Notes: generated from the sequence alone by a model not told the origin. 64,000 nt of DNA from Eutreptiella sp. 'Long Island Sound 2002' (GCA_964036045.1 OZ038382.1:79831918-79895917); one strand, 5' to 3'; counted from the first letter of the stretch, positions 10,038 to 19,598 are shown. Translations and numbers: made by a program.

Positions 10038-11449
10038 GCCCAGTTGGTCGGGTGGCCGGTGCCCGCGTTCGGGACCGGTGTCATCGCGTCCCGCTTGCCA
10101 GGGGGGGGGGGTGTTGGGAGGGCTGTCCTCCTACCGCTTGTGCAGACCGTTGGTCGGCCACGGGTTCCCTTTCGCCGTGTGTCCGTGGCGTGCTGTCCCC
10201 CTGGTAGCAGGGCCGGCCACCGACCCTCGGAGGGAGGTGGTGGATGAGCTGGATGCTCCGTCTGCTGCCCGGTGGGTGCCCATGTTAAGCGCTGCCTGTC
10301 GCTCTCGCTCGGCTGGCGTGGGAATGGTGTGGCTGTGCGCCCGTTCGGTGCGGGGCCTCTTGGACCGGCGTCTAGGATCGGTGGCAGATAATGTCCATTG
10401 GGCGCGGAGGTCGTTGGGACCTCCATGGCCTCTGTCTGTATCCTCGTGGAAGACGACTCGCCGTGCTGGGGGAGGCGGCGTGCGGCTGCAGCACCGGGAG
10501 CGGCTAGGGTTCCTTGTCCCTTGGCGCTGCCCCGGCTTGCCGCCTTGCATCCCTGAGTTGTGAGGACTGCCTTGGCCCCTCTGCCGGGCGAACGGTCGGA
10601 GGGGGCTTCTGTACGTGCCAGGAGGGGAACCCCGTTGGCGTTCTGGGGAATTACGGCGCGCCGCCTGCCTGGAGGGCTCCGGGACGTCTTGGGACCGCGG
10701 CCGCCCGTGGCCTGGGGCGTGCCCCAGGGATGTCCCAGATGTTGTGCCTTTGCATGGCCGCACAGATGCGCAGGGCTGAGCGCTGGTGCCATTGCCAGTG
10801 TAGTCCGTTCATTTCGTCCGGGCTGTAGGCCCCCATATGCGCCATGAGCCAGGTTGCCACATAGTGCCATTGGCCGGGGTGGTCCATGGTGGCGGCTGGC
10901 GTGTGCTCCGTCTGATGGCTGAAGGTGATGTCTGCCATGGTGCGGGTTCCCTCCCCTGACGTGGCGGGACCGCGAAGTAAGCAGCCATCGGATGCTGACC
11001 GCCAGGGCAAGCTGCTCCCCTGTGGTGAGCCTGTCGATCCACATGCCCAAGTCCTGGGCCGCCGCCTGTTCCGCATGGTCGCTGGGGTGGCGGGCGTTGC
11101 CTTCCAACCGTGCGTAGTTCACATGCCCCCGCCCCAAGGGCGGGGCCGTCCCCGGTGGTTGGCCAGTAGGCTGGCTAGCGGTGTTGGTGCCCGCCTCCAC
11201 GCGCGTCCCGCTTCCTGGGGCGCCGCGCTCGTCTGGGGCCTGGTCCGCTGCCCCGCTCGTGGTCGGGGGCCCGTCATCCAAGGCGGTAGCATGCTCAGTT
11301 TGCCCCAGGGCGGTGTAATCATGCTGGAGGTGTGCCTGGCATGACACTGTGAGGGATGTGCCCTCTGCATAGTCGCGCTGGGGCTCCGGGCGGACGCACG
11401 GGGCCGCCGGCGTTGGGACCGCGTGGGGGTCACTTATGCAGGACTTCAT
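10038..11449 (-). pseudogene. LINE B spacer ORF between unnamed domain and Ulp1-like domain
   Basis: A 509-codon frame (9,920-11,449) is open but mostly low complexity. The part with protein-like character is DLGMWIDRLTTGEQLALAVS near 11,020-11,060; after a frame change near 10,980 it continues at 10,651-11,076 with WHYVATWLMAHMGAYSPDE and WHQRSALRICAAMQRHNIW. The Trp-rich pieces suggest a folded domain. I do not recognise it. A frameshift inside it fits a dead copy. Confidence 0.35.
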
Positions 11450-11876
11450 GAAGGCATCGAAAGAGTCTTCGTTGCGGTTGTGTCCGCTGGGCGACGCTTC
11501 CCTGTCGGCCGCGCGCTGGGGCGTGTCGGGTGTGGTTTCCAGTGCTTCTCACTTCGCGGCGGTTTCAGGTGGGCCCCGTGGTGGCGCCTCCCCCGACGTG
11601 CTTGCGTCCGCGTGATGCGCCGGGGTAGCAAAGGGGGCGGCGTCCGCGCGACCTGCGGGTTGTGTCCCATGGGCGAATGGTGGGTGGAGGCCGGCCTCAT
11701 GCCCTGCGTCCGGCATTGGTTCTTCACATTCCGCACCAAGTTGGCCAGCGGTTGATGCCTTGCCGCTTCCATTTGCCGCCATGCCCCCGGGTCGGCATGC
11801 TGTATTGCTGGCTGGTCCTCTTCCGAGCTAGGTTTCCCCGTTTGGGGGAGGCCAGCCGCTGGTGGTGGCGTTTCGG

Positions 11877-13398
11877 TCAGCTGTGGGGGTCCCGTGCGCG
11901 CCGCGTGGCTGCGTCGCCCGTCGGTCGCGCCGCCTCTGGAGCGCGGACTTCCGACACGGGTGGTGGCCTGGGCCGGCTTCCCGGGCCTGCGGACCGCGGG
12001 GTATCAGCCGGGACGGTGGCGTGTGCCGGGTCCGGGTCTTGGCCCGGGCCCGGGTTGGGGGCCGGGCAACTGGAAAATGATGGTTCTGTGGGCCGCACTG
12101 CCGGCCGGGCTGGTGGGGTGTGGTGCCGCTGGGACACCGGTTCGGTTTGTGCCGGGGCCTGCAGATGGTCTCCTGGGGCCGCTGTGCTGTGCGTCGCCGG
12201 AGCCTGGGGATTGCGGCTCTCAGTTGGGTTGTGGGTGTGGGGGTGCACGGTGCCGGAGGGCCGGGGGTTGGTGCTGTCGGTCGGGGTAGCGGTACGTGTC
12301 TGCGTGGAAGGGCCTTCGGATGGCGCGTATGCTGGGCCCTCCCTTTGCCGGTCAGGTGTGCCATGGCTTGGGCGGGGCTCCGGGTGGGCTTGTGTCGCCG
12401 CTGCCCGGCTGGCTGCCGGCTGGCAACCGCGTGTGGACGCGCCGGGTGGTGCTTGCGGTTGTGGAGCCGGACTTCCTGTGGGGCCCGAGGCTGGGCCCAT
12501 GTGCGGATGTGCGGTGCCGGGGGGTTGCTCGAGTTGGGTGCCTACTGCCGCCGTATTCGTGGGGCTGGGCACGGCTCTGCACCCAGCAGGTGACGCCCGG
12601 TGCCCCTGGATCCCTGTGGCCGCGTGGCGTTGTGGCTGGTATCGTTGTGCCGCTCGTTTGGACGCACGCTCCTGTCGGGGGGTCTGTGGCATGCCGGCCC
12701 TTGATGGTTTCGGAACGTCCGTAGTCCGCGTGGCGTCGGCGGCGTGGTGTCGGTGTGGTGAGGTGACGGGTGCGTGGGGGGTGAAAGTGGATGGGATGGA
12801 TGACGTGGAGGCCGTTGGGCCTTGTGGCAAGCCGACGCCCAATGGTGCCAGAGCGTGTACATTTGTGGCCCTGGTCGCTGCTGTGGCGCGTGATCGGGGC
12901 GGGAGGGTGGTGATGGTCGCGGTTCTCGGGGAGGAGGAGGAGGAGCTGTGGTGCCGGGCACCACCGGCAGACATCCTGGCCACTGCCGCATTGCCATATG
13001 GGCCCTGGCCGCGGCGGTGGGACGTGCGGCTGTTGGGCGCGCCGTACCAGTTGTGTGAGGCTGCGGGGGAGGGGCATGCCCCTCCATCTAAAATAGGCGG
13101 CCATCAGCCTCTTGGTCGCCTTCTCGGTCAGAAGCCCGCTGCTTTGGAAGAAATCTCCCGATTTGCCGCCATGGGCGCCGCGGACGACCCCCATTGCCCA
13201 TTCTGCGTCCCCCACCAGCCAGCCAAAGGTGAACGGGAGGCCGGTAGTGGGGGGGACGACGGTGGTGCGGTAGTTGTTGAGGTTCATGGTGGTGACAGGG
13301 CCCCAACTGTCTCGCAGATTGCCAGCGGGGGGTAGACTGCCCCGTAGCGCGTTGTCATAATGTTCTAGTCTGGGACGTAAATCGTGGGGTCTGCCCCC
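11877..13398 (-). pseudogene. LINE B unnamed domain plus Pro/Ala/Ser/Thr-rich spacer
   Basis: From 13,398 the frame of the RING ORF continues past one TGA for about 37 codons to MNLNNYR at 13,287, then runs to 12,352. Residues such as FGWLVGDAEWAMGVVRG and LMAAYFRWRGMPLP align with copy 2 of LINE C (YLADAADHAWTIAVATG and ILLALYLHHCDLHLP, about 56,585-56,760), so a domain is conserved downstream of the RING finger in both families. The rest, with all three frames open, is low-complexity spacer in which I cannot choose a frame. The function of the domain is unknown. Confidence 0.4.
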
Positions 13399-13836
13399 TC
13401 AACTGGCAGCGCCCATGTTTGGTGCGCCCCAGGGGGGGCGGGGTGGCGGTGTTGCCGGATCCTCGTCGGTGAGGACGTCCAACCACTCAACGTCGGGGCT
13501 GTCCCCCGCGCCATTGTTCCAGACATTCTTCTGAATCAGGGTGCGGCGTGTGTGGAGCGTGAGGTCTTTGGCTTGTGTTTCGCGCGGCGGCGGAGCTGTG
13601 CAGAGTGGATGCGGTCGTCGGCAAAGTCGGCATGACCAGAAGTTTGTGATGCACGGGCTGCAGAACCAGTGCAGCTGCTCGGTGCCGCCGCAGCCGAGGT
13701 CATGCCCAAGGAATTGCGCGTCGTTCTCGTCTTTCACCTCCCAGCAGACTCCGCAAGGGTTTTTCCGGCCGCGGATGTGGAGCTTCACTTTCGGGCATCC
13801 TGAGGAGAGGTATTGTTTGCGGGACGATCGGGTCAC
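13399..13836 (-). CDS. RING-finger ORF of LINE B
   Basis: The 145-residue frame has Cys28, Cys31, Cys49, His56, Cys59, Cys62, Cys69 and Cys72, giving C-x2-C-x17-C-x6-H-x2-C-x2-C-x6-C-x2-C, a full C3HC4 RING arrangement (13,621-13,755). HWFCSPC is the recognisable core. RING fingers bind ubiquitin or SUMO conjugating enzymes and act as E3 ligases, but related zinc folds also serve as binding modules. It starts shortly after the zinc knuckle ORF of the same strand. A single TGA ends it at 13,399 although the same frame stays open beyond. LINE C copy 2 has the same finger at 56,354-56,461, with the sixth ligand changed. Confidence 0.6.
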   Translation of the reverse strand: MTRSSRKQYLSSGCPKVKLHIRGRKNPCGVCWEVKDENDAQFLGHDLGCGGTEQLHWFCSPCITNFWSCRLCRRPHPLCTAPPPRETQAKDLTLHTRRTLIQKNVWNNGAGDSPDVEWLDVLTDEDPATPPPRPPWGAPNMGAAS

Positions 13837-14014
13837 TATATGGGAGTGCGCGCGCTTCGGTGCAGTGCGGTGTGGTGGGTGTTGCGGTGGCAGTTCCCCG
13901 GTGGTTGTCGCGTGCCCGTGTGTGGGGTTAGTCGCTGGGCTGGGTGTGTAGGTAATGGATGAGGAGCCTGTAATACATACGGCAGTTGTGGGATGTTTGT
14001 TATGCTTCTTGTGC

Positions 14015-14670
14015 CTACACCTGGACGCGGTGCTGTAGCTGTGCGTCCGCTCTCTTGACGGCAGTGAGTTGCATGTGACGTATTGTGGCCTTGGGTTCTG
14101 GGGCGTGGTCGGCGATGACCCTGTAGAATTGGAGTGGCACTGCTCCCCTGAGCACCGCTTTCTTGATCTCCGGTTGCCGCATCAGGCGCGGAACCTCATT
14201 TGCCGGTGGCGTGGGCGGGCCCGATCCGGCCTGTTGTGCTATGGTGTTCTCTGGCGTCAACGTGGCCAGGTGGTTGCCTCCTTGGGCCAACGGGCATTGT
14301 TTGAAGTGTTCCCATGTCTCTGGCTGTTGGAGATGGCAGGGGCATATGGTGTATTCCGGGGGTATGTATATACCCCGTCGGCCATACCAGCGTGCCACCC
14401 TGTCTAGGAGGGGCAGTCGTTCGAGCAAGAGGTGGGCACGTCGTGTTTGTAGGTGTACCGGCAGTAGGGATGGGTCAAGAGCTGAGAAGTAGAATGCGGT
14501 TTGCAGCTTATGTTGGAGGTGGTTCAGGAGGGTGTTGTCGGCTTGGCTGCCTCAGATGTGCGCCATGGTGCGGATGTCGTTGTAGATTCGGTTGTGCGGT
14601 ACCCAGGCTGGTGGTTCCCCGGGATGTGGGATCGGCGGTAGGTGTTGGAGTGTTGTGCGTGCTCCAAAAC
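14015..14670 (-). pseudogene. LINE B pol C-terminus with CCHC knuckle
   Basis: Reading from about 14,670, one frame gives TTLQHLPPIP, meets a stop near 14,552, then continues to LLERLPLLDRVARWYGRRG and CPCHLQQPETWEHFKQCPL (about 14,285-14,345). The last is a C-x-C-x9-H-x3-C knuckle. Each piece aligns with LINE C pol (HLQHLPPIP, LLTRYHRWY, CICGHAEEETWDHFKVCPL), so this is the end of ORF2. It is in a different frame from the RT ORF because a deletion removed the RNase H between them. The tail IKKAVLRGAVPLQFYRVI aligns with LEAVRRGLVPTAVYTLL in LINE C. Confidence 0.65.
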
Positions 14671-14675
14671 AGGGT

Positions 14676-16961
14676 TTACACCTCACGTACTTCCCCATCA
14701 GTTGGCTGTGGCCGTCCCGTTTGTGTGGCTGCGTTGCGCAGGTGACGTTCCAGGACTGACTTGTTGGGCCACTCCGGGTAGTGTAGGAAGGAGACTTGAT
14801 GTGTGCCCACCCGCTGGAGGACCAGCATCTGGTTTGGGGTGACTCGTACGAGGTGTAGGGTGGTGCCCACCACGTGGAGAGTGGTGGTGCTTCTCTTTGG
14901 CCGTCGACCCACATCGGTGTGTAGGACCGCCACAGGGCCGGTCTCCCCGCACCGATGGTTCGTTTGGATGACATGTTGGTGTTGGGGTAGCAGGAGTTGT
15001 AGGTGGTTCCCGGTGGTTGTAGGTGGTACGCGGGTTCCCACCTTGGTGGGGATGCCCTGCTGGTGAAGTATGCATTGGGGGCAGGTGTTGCGATGGTACT
15101 GGGCCTCCCGCAGTGTCAGCGTGAAGACTTCCCTCACCCCCGGTTCATGATTGTGCATGAGACAGTGCAGGTGGGCCGCGGTGTGAGCTGTGTACGCGTT
15201 GTTGACGAGGTGATCCGTGTTGTCCCCGTAGTATGGTGGCGACGCCGCGCGTACCGCCGCGGGTAGTGATGTGGGCCGGTGGCCGTGGATGGTCCACGCT
15301 CGCCGTACCGTGGTAGTGGCCGCTTGTAGCATGTGTTGGGGGTGCGTTAGGTGTAAGGCCTGGAGCCCTATAGCTGCGTTGAGCACAGCTTGTAGGAAGT
15401 ACGCCAGGGCCTGGGTGGAGAGTGCAACGATGCGCGCTATGACTAGCGTCCGTGTCAGCTGCCGTATCAGGTTCGGTGGTAGGGTGACCCCGTTGGCGGT
15501 GGCCGCTTGTTGGACCCCGAGGTAGGTGGCCGTGCTTACTGGGTTGGTGGGCGGGTCCCCGGGGCGGAGGAGTGGCGGCGGTGCATTGAGCACCATTGTG
15601 GCAGACTTGACGTTGCGTACCAGTAGCTGGTTGCCCTCCATATAGTTGGTGACAGCATGGAGTACTTCGGTGGCCCTGGTGGGGTCCGGGTTAGTTGACA
15701 GGGGTTGCCGGGCGGTGGCGGTCACAACCGCCATGTCCTCCGCAACTGCCAGGAGCGTGGTCCGTAGGGGGCCTGGTGCCACGTCCAGGTATGTGCGTCG
15801 GATGTAAAATGCCAGCGGGAGGGTGACGAGTAGGAAGAGGAATGGGCCTTCCGCACCCCCTTGCGCGACTCCACTGGCGGGGTGGACCCATGGGGTGGTG
15901 CCCACATTGGTTTTTACTGCATACTTGCGGGTGGCGAGGTATGCTTGTATATATAGGAAACCCTGGAAGGGGAGTCCCATCTGTTTCCAGACAGCCTGTA
16001 GGAGGCGGTGCGGGGTGTTGGGGAAGGCACCCTTGACATCCAGGGACGTGATGATGAGGCTGATCGGGTCCATGTCTACCACAGCGTCTTGCATAAACAT
16101 GGCCTCCAACGGCGACCTACCCGGTATGGCTCCCCACATTGTGGGCGGTATAGCTCGGTACACTGCCGGGGCCACCCGTTTGAGGATGAGCATCCATACG
16201 AGTTTGGTCTCCGTTGTGGCGCATACTATGGGTCTCCAGTTTTCTGGGTTCGCCCAGTTGCCTTTCTCATACAGCGGGTGTACCAGGTACGCCCAGTCGG
16301 GTGGTACGTCCATTTTCCCGATGGCGATATCCCACAGGCGCGCGGCCAAGTGTCTCTTCAGGTTCAGCAGGAGCCTGCGATCGAGTTCCGCCGGGAGTCC
16401 GTCCACTGCCGGGCTTTTTCCCGGTTGTAGTGTGTACAGGACTTCGTCGAGTTCCCTACTGGTGAACGGGGTTTGGTGCATGTCTCGTCGCTGTGTTTGG
16501 CTGTAGGGTTTTGGCAGGTGTGATATCAATTTCTTCATGTACACTGATAGCTCACCATCCTCGGTGTTGTGTTGGCGCTGGAAGCTGTTGAGGACTTCCT
16601 CCACGACCACTTTGGGATCGTTGGTCACTGTCCCATCTTGTAGGCGTACCGCCTTGATGCCTCGGTGGCCTGTTTCTCCCAGGACCTTGTCCACGTGTTT
16701 TAAGGACTTGTATGGTCCGGGGTTTTGAAAGTAGCGTTGTTGTTCTTGTGCTAGCTCCTTTGCCCGGCGGATGTGCCATTCCCTGAGTTGCCGGCGCGTG
16801 GTGTCCAGTTGTGCGGCAATGTCCTGGGCGTCATGTTGGGCCTGCGGGTCATGTGAGTGCACTTCCGTGTGTAGTGCCCGCTTGTCGCCGGGTGATGCCG
16901 TCCTGTGCGAACCAGTGTTTCCCCTGGAGGCCGCAAGCCGTGGCCGCTTGTCGCATGGCAA
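14676..16961 (-). CDS. Reverse transcriptase ORF of LINE B
   Basis: The 761-residue frame has the full LINE RT core: FTSRELDEVLYTLQPGKSPA (the start of the domain), PLYEKGNWANPENWRPIVC, IITSLDVKGAFPNTP (motif A Asp), SGVAQGGAEGPFLFLLVTLP (motif B) and LLAVAEDMAVV (motif C). Motif C has Glu-Asp where Asp-Asp is expected (15,735-15,740), which would normally cripple polymerase activity. The region after the core, NTCPQCILHQQGIPTKVGT, aligns with LINE C NTCPRWILAQHGV. The frame ends at TDGEVREV where LINE C continues into about 460 residues including RNase H. The methionine at 16,961 is probably internal to ORF2; the upstream linker sits in another frame (16,849-17,190). Confidence 0.8.
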   Translation of the reverse strand: MPCDKRPRLAASRGNTGSHRTASPGDKRALHTEVHSHDPQAQHDAQDIAAQLDTTRRQLREWHIRRAKELAQEQQRYFQNPGPYKSLKHVDKVLGETGHRGIKAVRLQDGTVTNDPKVVVEEVLNSFQRQHNTEDGELSVYMKKLISHLPKPYSQTQRRDMHQTPFTSRELDEVLYTLQPGKSPAVDGLPAELDRRLLLNLKRHLAARLWDIAIGKMDVPPDWAYLVHPLYEKGNWANPENWRPIVCATTETKLVWMLILKRVAPAVYRAIPPTMWGAIPGRSPLEAMFMQDAVVDMDPISLIITSLDVKGAFPNTPHRLLQAVWKQMGLPFQGFLYIQAYLATRKYAVKTNVGTTPWVHPASGVAQGGAEGPFLFLLVTLPLAFYIRRTYLDVAPGPLRTTLLAVAEDMAVVTATARQPLSTNPDPTRATEVLHAVTNYMEGNQLLVRNVKSATMVLNAPPPLLRPGDPPTNPVSTATYLGVQQAATANGVTLPPNLIRQLTRTLVIARIVALSTQALAYFLQAVLNAAIGLQALHLTHPQHMLQAATTTVRRAWTIHGHRPTSLPAAVRAASPPYYGDNTDHLVNNAYTAHTAAHLHCLMHNHEPGVREVFTLTLREAQYHRNTCPQCILHQQGIPTKVGTRVPPTTTGNHLQLLLPQHQHVIQTNHRCGETGPVAVLHTDVGRRPKRSTTTLHVVGTTLHLVRVTPNQMLVLQRVGTHQVSFLHYPEWPNKSVLERHLRNAATQTGRPQPTDGEVREV

Positions 16962-17053
16962 GGTTGAGGTCCGTCTCGTCTTGTTGGCCCAGGATGCGCT
17001 GCACCGTGCGGTAATACGCCATCCATTTGTGTGTGTCGTGCTCGTCTGGTGGT

Positions 17054-17842
17054 CTAATGGGTGGTTGTTCTTCGTGGTCCATGTCTTCCTTGGAGGCCGG
17101 GTACTTGCAGTACCTTGATTTGTACCTCCAGGGGTCGATGTCCGGTGATCTTGGACGGCAGGACGTGGTATTGCGCCTGTGCCACCTCAACGTGTGCCGA
17201 GTCCGCGTAGAAGAGGTCGATGCGGGAGTCTGCCGAGCCAGGTTGCGGTGGTCGGTGCGAGGGCTGGCCTCCCAGAGAGGCTGTGGGGTCCTGCAGGCCC
17301 ATGTGCTGCATGGCCATTTGCACCGCTGTGTCCTCGGGCGTCTGTCGCCCCCCGCGATTGTCCGCCGATGAAGCCGCGTTGAAGTCTCCCATGATGACAG
17401 TCGGCCCCATCATGGCAATTTGCTGAAAGGCCTCCATGAGGTGTTCGAGGAATCTCTCCGTGGCGTCCCCAAAGGGGACACGTACGTTGATCACATTCAG
17501 CTGCCACGTTGGGCCGACCAGTTCATATGCTGCCAGGCCGCCTTCTATGCCCAGGTGGTGGTTGACATGTACTTGGACCTCACTTTTGTGGGATATGGGC
17601 ACTCCCTTGAACCACGTGGTGTGGTATTGGTGTCCCGTCCTGGTGGGGACGGGGGTTAGGCTGGGATGGGCTACCTGGGTTTTGAGGGCCTGCTCCTGCC
17701 ACACCGTGGCGTCTGGGTCGCACCTCGCCATGACAGGCACGTCCTGTAGGTCCGGAACTTTGGCTGCGTCGTACAGGGCGCCTGGTTCGTTCAGGGACAT
17801 GAGAGTGGCTAGCGCATTGGTGACTTCGTTGCTGTGTGCCAT
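17054..17842 (-). CDS. APE endonuclease ORF of LINE B
   Basis: The 263-residue frame carries VIMGDFNAASSADNRGG (the GDFN motif, Asp and Asn), SRIDLFYAD (the RID motif) and ITGHRPLEVQ (the last motif, usually SDHxP, here GHRP). Target-site nicking is the expected role. The Asn/Glu motifs at the N-terminus of the fold are not obvious, so the true start may lie upstream in another frame. After GHRPLEVQIK the frame goes out of register; the continuation (YPASKEDMDHEEQPPIRPP) is in the frame of 16,849-17,190, which shows a frameshift near 17,125 before the RT. Confidence 0.75.
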   Translation of the reverse strand: MAHSNEVTNALATLMSLNEPGALYDAAKVPDLQDVPVMARCDPDATVWQEQALKTQVAHPSLTPVPTRTGHQYHTTWFKGVPISHKSEVQVHVNHHLGIEGGLAAYELVGPTWQLNVINVRVPFGDATERFLEHLMEAFQQIAMMGPTVIMGDFNAASSADNRGGRQTPEDTAVQMAMQHMGLQDPTASLGGQPSHRPPQPGSADSRIDLFYADSAHVEVAQAQYHVLPSKITGHRPLEVQIKVLQVPGLQGRHGPRRTTTH

Positions 17843-17881
17843 GGTGGCCCCTGTGGGGCCGCTGGCGTGGCGTGGTACTAG

Positions 17882-18448
17882 TCATTGTCCCAGGCGCAGT
17901 TTCAGGTTGATCGCTGTTGCCACCCTTTGCTCCTCTGGTACATCCAGCTCCTCCAGCCATGCCTGAGGCACGTCACCTGTCGAGACGGTGCCCGGCGGTA
18001 ACTGGTTGGCGGGTGTGCGGAGCTGCACCGGGCACTCCAGGAACTGCCTGCCGTCCCAGACTTCGAGGTTTGAGGTTTCCGCTGCTTCGCCCCACTCAGG
18101 GAGTGCCTGCCATTTGATCTTCAGCTGCAGGTTGCCATGTTGGCCAGGTGTCGCCAGTCTGCCCTGTATCTTGCCCCGGAACCATACAAATTGCTTCGGT
18201 TGTCCTCTAAGCGTGGCCCCGAATACCCCCTGTACTTCCGCGCCGTCTGGCCATTCGGGGTGCATGGCGGCACGTTCTGCCGCCGTGAAGAATGGGCACA
18301 TTTGGGCCTTTCGCTTCGGTTGTGGCTCAGGCGGTGGTGGCGCTGGGGCTGCTTTCGGCTCCGGCTTTGGCCGTTTGGCCCGGCGGGCCGAGGTGTCCGC
18401 TCCCCGTGGACCGGGCCTCGGCTCGGGCCGGGGTTGTTCTGGTGCCAA
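17882..18448 (-). CDS. Unrecognised basic ORF upstream of the LINE B endonuclease
   Basis: The 188-residue frame has a Pro/Arg/Lys-rich first 50 residues, then a more folded-looking part with CPFFTAAERAAMHPEWPDG, FGATLRGQPKQFVWFRGKIQ and LKIKWQALPEWG, and ends with Leu-rich DVPQAWLEELDVPEEQ. It sits 40 bases upstream of the endonuclease frame, so it may be the N-terminal part of ORF2 or the end of an ORF1 protein. The basic head could bind nucleic acid. I do not recognise the fold, and no homolog lies in LINE C within the window. Confidence 0.4.
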   Translation of the reverse strand: MAPEQPRPEPRPGPRGADTSARRAKRPKPEPKAAPAPPPPEPQPKRKAQMCPFFTAAERAAMHPEWPDGAEVQGVFGATLRGQPKQFVWFRGKIQGRLATPGQHGNLQLKIKWQALPEWGEAAETSNLEVWDGRQFLECPVQLRTPANQLPPGTVSTGDVPQAWLEELDVPEEQRVATAINLKLRLGQ

Positions 18449-19598
18449 TTTGGGGGCCGGCTTCGGCGCGTTGCGGTTTTAAAAGATGCTGTATGCCGGT
18501 CCTTGCCCCTCTCGTGGTCGGTGCATACCTGGAAGTTGGTTCGCTTGTTCTTGTAGGTTGGTGGTGCGAAGTTTGAGGGTTCGTTCCGTGTCCGCCGGCC
18601 AGGACATCCAGCGTTCCGCCCTTGCTGTCCCGTGTTTTCGTATGTAGGCTGCCAGGTTGCGAGTGAATGTGAGACACGTCGCGGGCACCGTGGTGTCTGT
18701 GGCTGGGGCATCCACTGTCCAGTGCATCCCCCCTTTTCAGGGCTAACCAGTGCCCACGGGGGTGGTTGGTGTGGTGGGTCGAGTGTTTAGAACGGTCCCC
18801 CAGTGTCACTGGGGTCGCTGTCTTCGTTACCGGTGTGAATGTCTGCACTCTGTCCGTTGTGCCCGTGACGTTCCATTCTGCTACCCACCAGGTGTGTTGG
18901 TGGCACGTTAGTGTCACCGTGGGGGTATGTGGGGGCCTGTGAATAAAGGCCTTCCAATCAGTGACCTTCGGACCTTCTGTTTTTCGGTTGTGCTGCTCCA
19001 GTGGGCTGGTTAGGTTCACAAGATGGTTCACAAGGTCCGGTGTCAGGGTGTCTTCTGTTTCCTGCACCCTATCCCTACGTGCCGTGGGGTGCCCCGCGGC
19101 ATCGTCCCAGGCGTCCGTGGTGGCCGCCAGCGTGTTGGTCGCTAGTGTGATGATATCGTCCGTTAGGCCTTCCAGGATGAAGTACTTTTCTCCCGCCAGA
19201 TTGGCCGGGAGTCGGGCCGTGTGTTTCATGGTGAGGTGTAGCAGCGCCCTGTCAGGGCCTGGGGCCGTTGGGTCCACAGGCCTGGGGTCGCGTGCGCCGC
19301 GTCTTGCTAACGGGTGCCGTGGTTTTTCGGTGTTGGGTAGTTGTGGCCCCATGGCCATATGGTGCACTAGATCGAGGGGGACGGCTTGGCCCTTGGTGTC
19401 TCCCGTCGTCAGGTACACTCCTTTTGCGCCTGTTACCTTGTTTAGGTAGATACCTGGGAGTGGGGCGGGCTGTAGGGGCAATGGCTGGAACAGGGCGTCG
19501 GGGCAGGGGTGCCCGCAGGGGGGATCCCCGGGTCGGAGCCCTTGGCAGTGGTCATCCATGCCGTGGGGCACGGGGTATAGTATGTAGGGCCCTGCCAC
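18327..19598 (-). CDS. Unrecognised ORF of the LINE B leader (423 codons)
   Basis: Residues 1-290 look like real protein: YLTTGDTKGQAVPLDLVHHM, GEKYFILEGLTDDIITLATN, TPDLVNHLVNLTSPLEQHNR and KVTDWKAFIH are of mixed composition with few repeats. The last third is out-of-frame low complexity, and the continuation in another frame (18,479-18,727) begins MHWTVDAPATDTTVPATC and includes AERWMSWPADTERTLKL, so a frameshift near 18,730 is likely. The position, before the endonuclease, is that of a LINE ORF1, but I see no coiled coil, RRM or zinc knuckle. Confidence 0.4.
   Translation of the reverse strand: MAGPYILYPVPHGMDDHCQGLRPGDPPCGHPCPDALFQPLPLQPAPLPGIYLNKVTGAKGVYLTTGDTKGQAVPLDLVHHMAMGPQLPNTEKPRHPLARRGARDPRPVDPTAPGPDRALLHLTMKHTARLPANLAGEKYFILEGLTDDIITLATNTLAATTDAWDDAAGHPTARRDRVQETEDTLTPDLVNHLVNLTSPLEQHNRKTEGPKVTDWKAFIHRPPHTPTVTLTCHQHTWWVAEWNVTGTTDRVQTFTPVTKTATPVTLGDRSKHSTHHTNHPRGHWLALKRGDALDSGCPSHRHHGARDVSHIHSQPGSLHTKTRDSKGGTLDVLAGGHGTNPQTSHHQPTRTSEPTSRYAPTTRGARTGIQHLLKPQRAEAGPQIGTRTTPARAEARSTGSGHLGPPGQTAKAGAESSPSATTA

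Noticed and set aside
11662-13335. 557-codon plus-strand frame opposite LINE B
   Set aside because: It has no motif, is Gly/Ala/Cys/Trp-rich, and is antisense to a region whose minus strand aligns with LINE C.
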